DNA of 64,000 nt from Xenorhabdus mauleonii (GTDB lineage Bacteria; Pseudomonadota; Gammaproteobacteria; Enterobacterales; Enterobacteriaceae): assembly GCF_900113945.1 (NCBI RefSeq), contig NZ_FORG01000005.1:186001-250000 (forward strand). Reading direction: 5' to 3'. This document shows positions 62,444 to 64,000 of this stretch, in pieces. Numbering within the stretch: position 1 is the stretch's first letter; every line of letters begins with the position of its first letter. Below the pieces are notes generated by a model. It was given only the letters and a program-made list of their open reading frames with translations. It searched no databases and was not told the origin of the DNA. Position numbers and translations under genes: made by a program.

Positions 62444-62906
62444 TGCATGCTCCTTTTTAATATCGGGTTTTCAGCTCTGTAGCCATGATTAGTAAGATTA
62501 ATCATGGCCAGGGCAAATTTAGACTTATTATCTTGTTGCTATTTTGGTAATTATCTTAACAAGTTTTCAGTCAAATGACAGGGAAAAAGATGCTATTTGG
62601 CTGAAGTTGGCGTAGATCTAAACTATCCGATGTATTTGATGCAGTTAATGTGATCAGTTGGGATAGAAATATTGAATAATTATTTCCCCCAATTGCCGTT
62701 GAGGCACATCATGGCAAGAACTTACCTTAGCAAAAACGTACTGTACTATAGTAAAAATATACTTGGTAAAGCCGTGCCATGACGAAACTTCATGATGAAA
62801 ATCGGCCCCTGAAAGTTCTCTGTGGAAAAATGAGAGTATAAAGTGGTATTCTAAATCAATCTTTTCTGATGCTGAAAATAGTGCTTGCAGTTTTAAGGAA
62901 GCAAAA
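62444..62906. other. sodB-grxD divergent intergenic region
   Basis: These 463 bases carry the two divergent promoters but no recognised gene. In E. coli the endopeptidase gene mepH (ydhO) lies between these genes; no trace of it is seen. Confidence 0.5.
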
Positions 62907-63293
62907 ATGACGACTATTAATACCAATACTAACACCGCTACTGATACAACAACTGAGGCGATCGTTGAGAAAATTGAGCGCCAAATTAAAGAAAACCCAA
63001 TCCTTCTGTATATGAAAGGTTCTCCGAAATTGCCAAGCTGTGGTTTCTCGGCACAAGCAGTACAGGCTTTGTCTGCTTGTGGTGAACGCTTTGCGTATGT
63101 GGATATTTTGCAAAATCCTGACATCCGCGCTGAATTGCCTAAATATGCAAACTGGCCGACTTTTCCTCAACTTTGGGTTGACGGTGAACTGGTAGGTGGC
63201 TGCGACATTCTGATTGCAATGTATCAGAATGGTGAATTACAGACTCTGATCAAAGACACTGCTGATAAATATCGTGAGCAGGATGCAGAATAA
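62907..63293 (+). CDS. grxD: monothiol glutaredoxin 4
   Basis: This 128-residue monothiol glutaredoxin has active site CGFS at 45-48 (KLPSCGFSAQAVQAL) and glutathione-binding NWPTFPQLWVDGELVGGCDI. GrxD homodimers bind a [2Fe-2S] cluster and pass it to target proteins. It is 13 residues longer than the 115-residue E. coli protein because of a Thr/Asn-rich N-terminus (TTINTNTNTATDTTT) before the conserved EKIERQIKENPILLYMKGSP. AAGGAAG lies upstream of ATG. Confidence 0.95.
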   Translation: MTTINTNTNTATDTTTEAIVEKIERQIKENPILLYMKGSPKLPSCGFSAQAVQALSACGERFAYVDILQNPDIRAELPKYANWPTFPQLWVDGELVGGCDILIAMYQNGELQTLIKDTADKYREQDAE

Positions 63294-63311
63294 TCTGCTG
63301 AAATGATAAGC

Positions 63312-63344
63312 CAGACCCCATGCCTGTAATAAACATGGGGTCTG
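63312..63344. terminator. bidirectional terminator between grxD and rnt
   Basis: CAGACCCCATG (63312-63322) and CATGGGGTCTG (63334-63344) form a perfect 11-bp stem between the converging genes. Confidence 0.85.
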
Positions 63345-63349
63345 ATTCT

Positions 63350-64000
63350 TCAGGAATTGTTTTCTGTGGACGCGTCGGACGGTAATGGCCAACCACCGAG
63401 TCGTTTCCAGCGATTAACGAGTTCGCAAAACAGCAGGGCAGTGCGATCAGTATCATAAAGTGCACTATGTGCTTGGGTACTATCAAACGGAATTTCCGCG
63501 GTGATACAGGCCTTGGCCAGAATTGTCTGACCAAGAACCAATCCACTGAGTGCAGCGGTATCAAAAGTCGCGAACGGATGGAATGGATTTCGTTTCAAAC
63601 TAGAGCGTTCAGCGGCGGCCATAACAAAACCGTGATCAAAACTAGCATTATGGGCAACCATAATTGCACGGTTACAATTCGTATCTTTCATACCCTTGCG
63701 GATCATTTTGAATATAGCATGCAGAGCAGTGTATTCACTGACCGCACCCCGTAAGGGATTTGTGGGATCAATGCCGGTGAATGCCAGTGCAGCAGGATCA
63801 AGGTTGGCTCCTTCAAAAGGGTCAATATGAAAATGCAGCGTATCAGCAGGCATTAACCAACCTTCTTCATCCATCTTTAAAGTAATTGCAGCGATTTCAA
63901 GTAAAGCATCTGTACGTGCATTAAACCCGCCGGTTTCGACATCAATGATAACGGGGTAATAGCCACGAAAGCGTCCACTTAGCATGTTTTGATCGTTTTT
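63350..64000 (-). CDS. rnt: ribonuclease T, 5' end cut by window edge
   Basis: This DEDDh exonuclease matches E. coli RNase [26 protein letters not shown] (catalytic Asp/Glu), [34 protein letters not shown] and [12 protein letters not shown]. It trims 3' ends of tRNA and other stable RNAs. An ATG at 63985 gives 211 residues but has no ribosome site. The frame stays open to the edge (KNDQN before it), and E. coli RNase T extends further at the N-terminus, so the true start probably lies outside. Confidence 0.93.
   Translation of the reverse strand, partial: KNDQNMLSGRFRGYYPVIIDVETGGFNARTDALLEIAAITLKMDEEGWLMPADTLHFHIDPFEGANLDPAALAFTGIDPTNPLRGAVSEYTALHAIFKMIRKGMKDTNCNRAIMVAHNASFDHGFVMAAAERSSLKRNPFHPFATFDTAALSGLVLGQTILAKACITAEIPFDSTQAHSALYDTDRTALLFCELVNRWKRLGGWPLPSDASTENNS

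Overview
The window is a chromosomal segment of a gamma-proteobacterium of the order Enterobacterales. Protein matches recalled from memory, moderately low GC and the set of accessory genes point to Morganellaceae, most like Photorhabdus or Xenorhabdus; the genus cannot be fixed from this sequence alone. Most genes follow the E. coli K-12 order from rnt to ydjM, read in the reverse direction. That shared order, together with sequence, is what supports many of the gene names used here.

Layout from left to right. (1) 400-6705: ydjM and hxpB(yniC), then about 3.2 kb of decayed accessory DNA (wrecked IS3-type transposase, a YieH-like phosphatase, a small membrane protein, relic sequence), then yniB and yniA. 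(2) 6837-10423: the Fur-boxed yfeABCD iron/manganese importer. (3) 10856-12667: mltE, then a stand-alone ExoY-type nucleotidyl cyclase toxin gene in AT-rich DNA. (4) 13420-20610: the translation block thrS-infC-rpmI-rplT, pheM-pheS-pheT and ihfA, with the tRNA-mimicking thrS operator, an AUU-start infC and the pheM attenuator all readable. (5) 20709-30747: btuC and btuD, the seven-gene arnBCADTEF operon for L-Ara4N modification of lipid A, and nlpC; arn sits between btuD and nlpC, which are neighbours in E. coli. (6) 30845-39715: lplA, a MarA/SoxS-size regulator, an orphan six-helix membrane protein, the hmuRSTUV haem operon and, at its head, a frameshifted hemP/ydiE. (7) 39894-49873: aroH, ppsR, ppsA, the RprA small RNA, ydiK, ydiJ and menI. 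(8) 50028-53221: an L,D-transpeptidase (ldtE), lpp and pykF; the suf operon that lies beside ldtE in E. coli is absent here. (9) 53729-64000: two tRNA-Val(GAC), mdtK, ribE, cfa, punC/punR, purR, the 28-residue ynhF, sodB, grxD and rnt (cut by the window edge).

Two iron systems (Yfe for free Fe/Mn, Hmu for haem) each carry a Fur-like box, and arn, mltE, ldtE, lpp and nlpC all concern the envelope. ppsA and pykF, which drive opposite PEP/pyruvate fluxes, both have Cra-like sites. The most striking item is the ExoY-like cyclase at 11549-12667. The next are the disabled hemP and an RprA whose target-pairing motif occurs twice.
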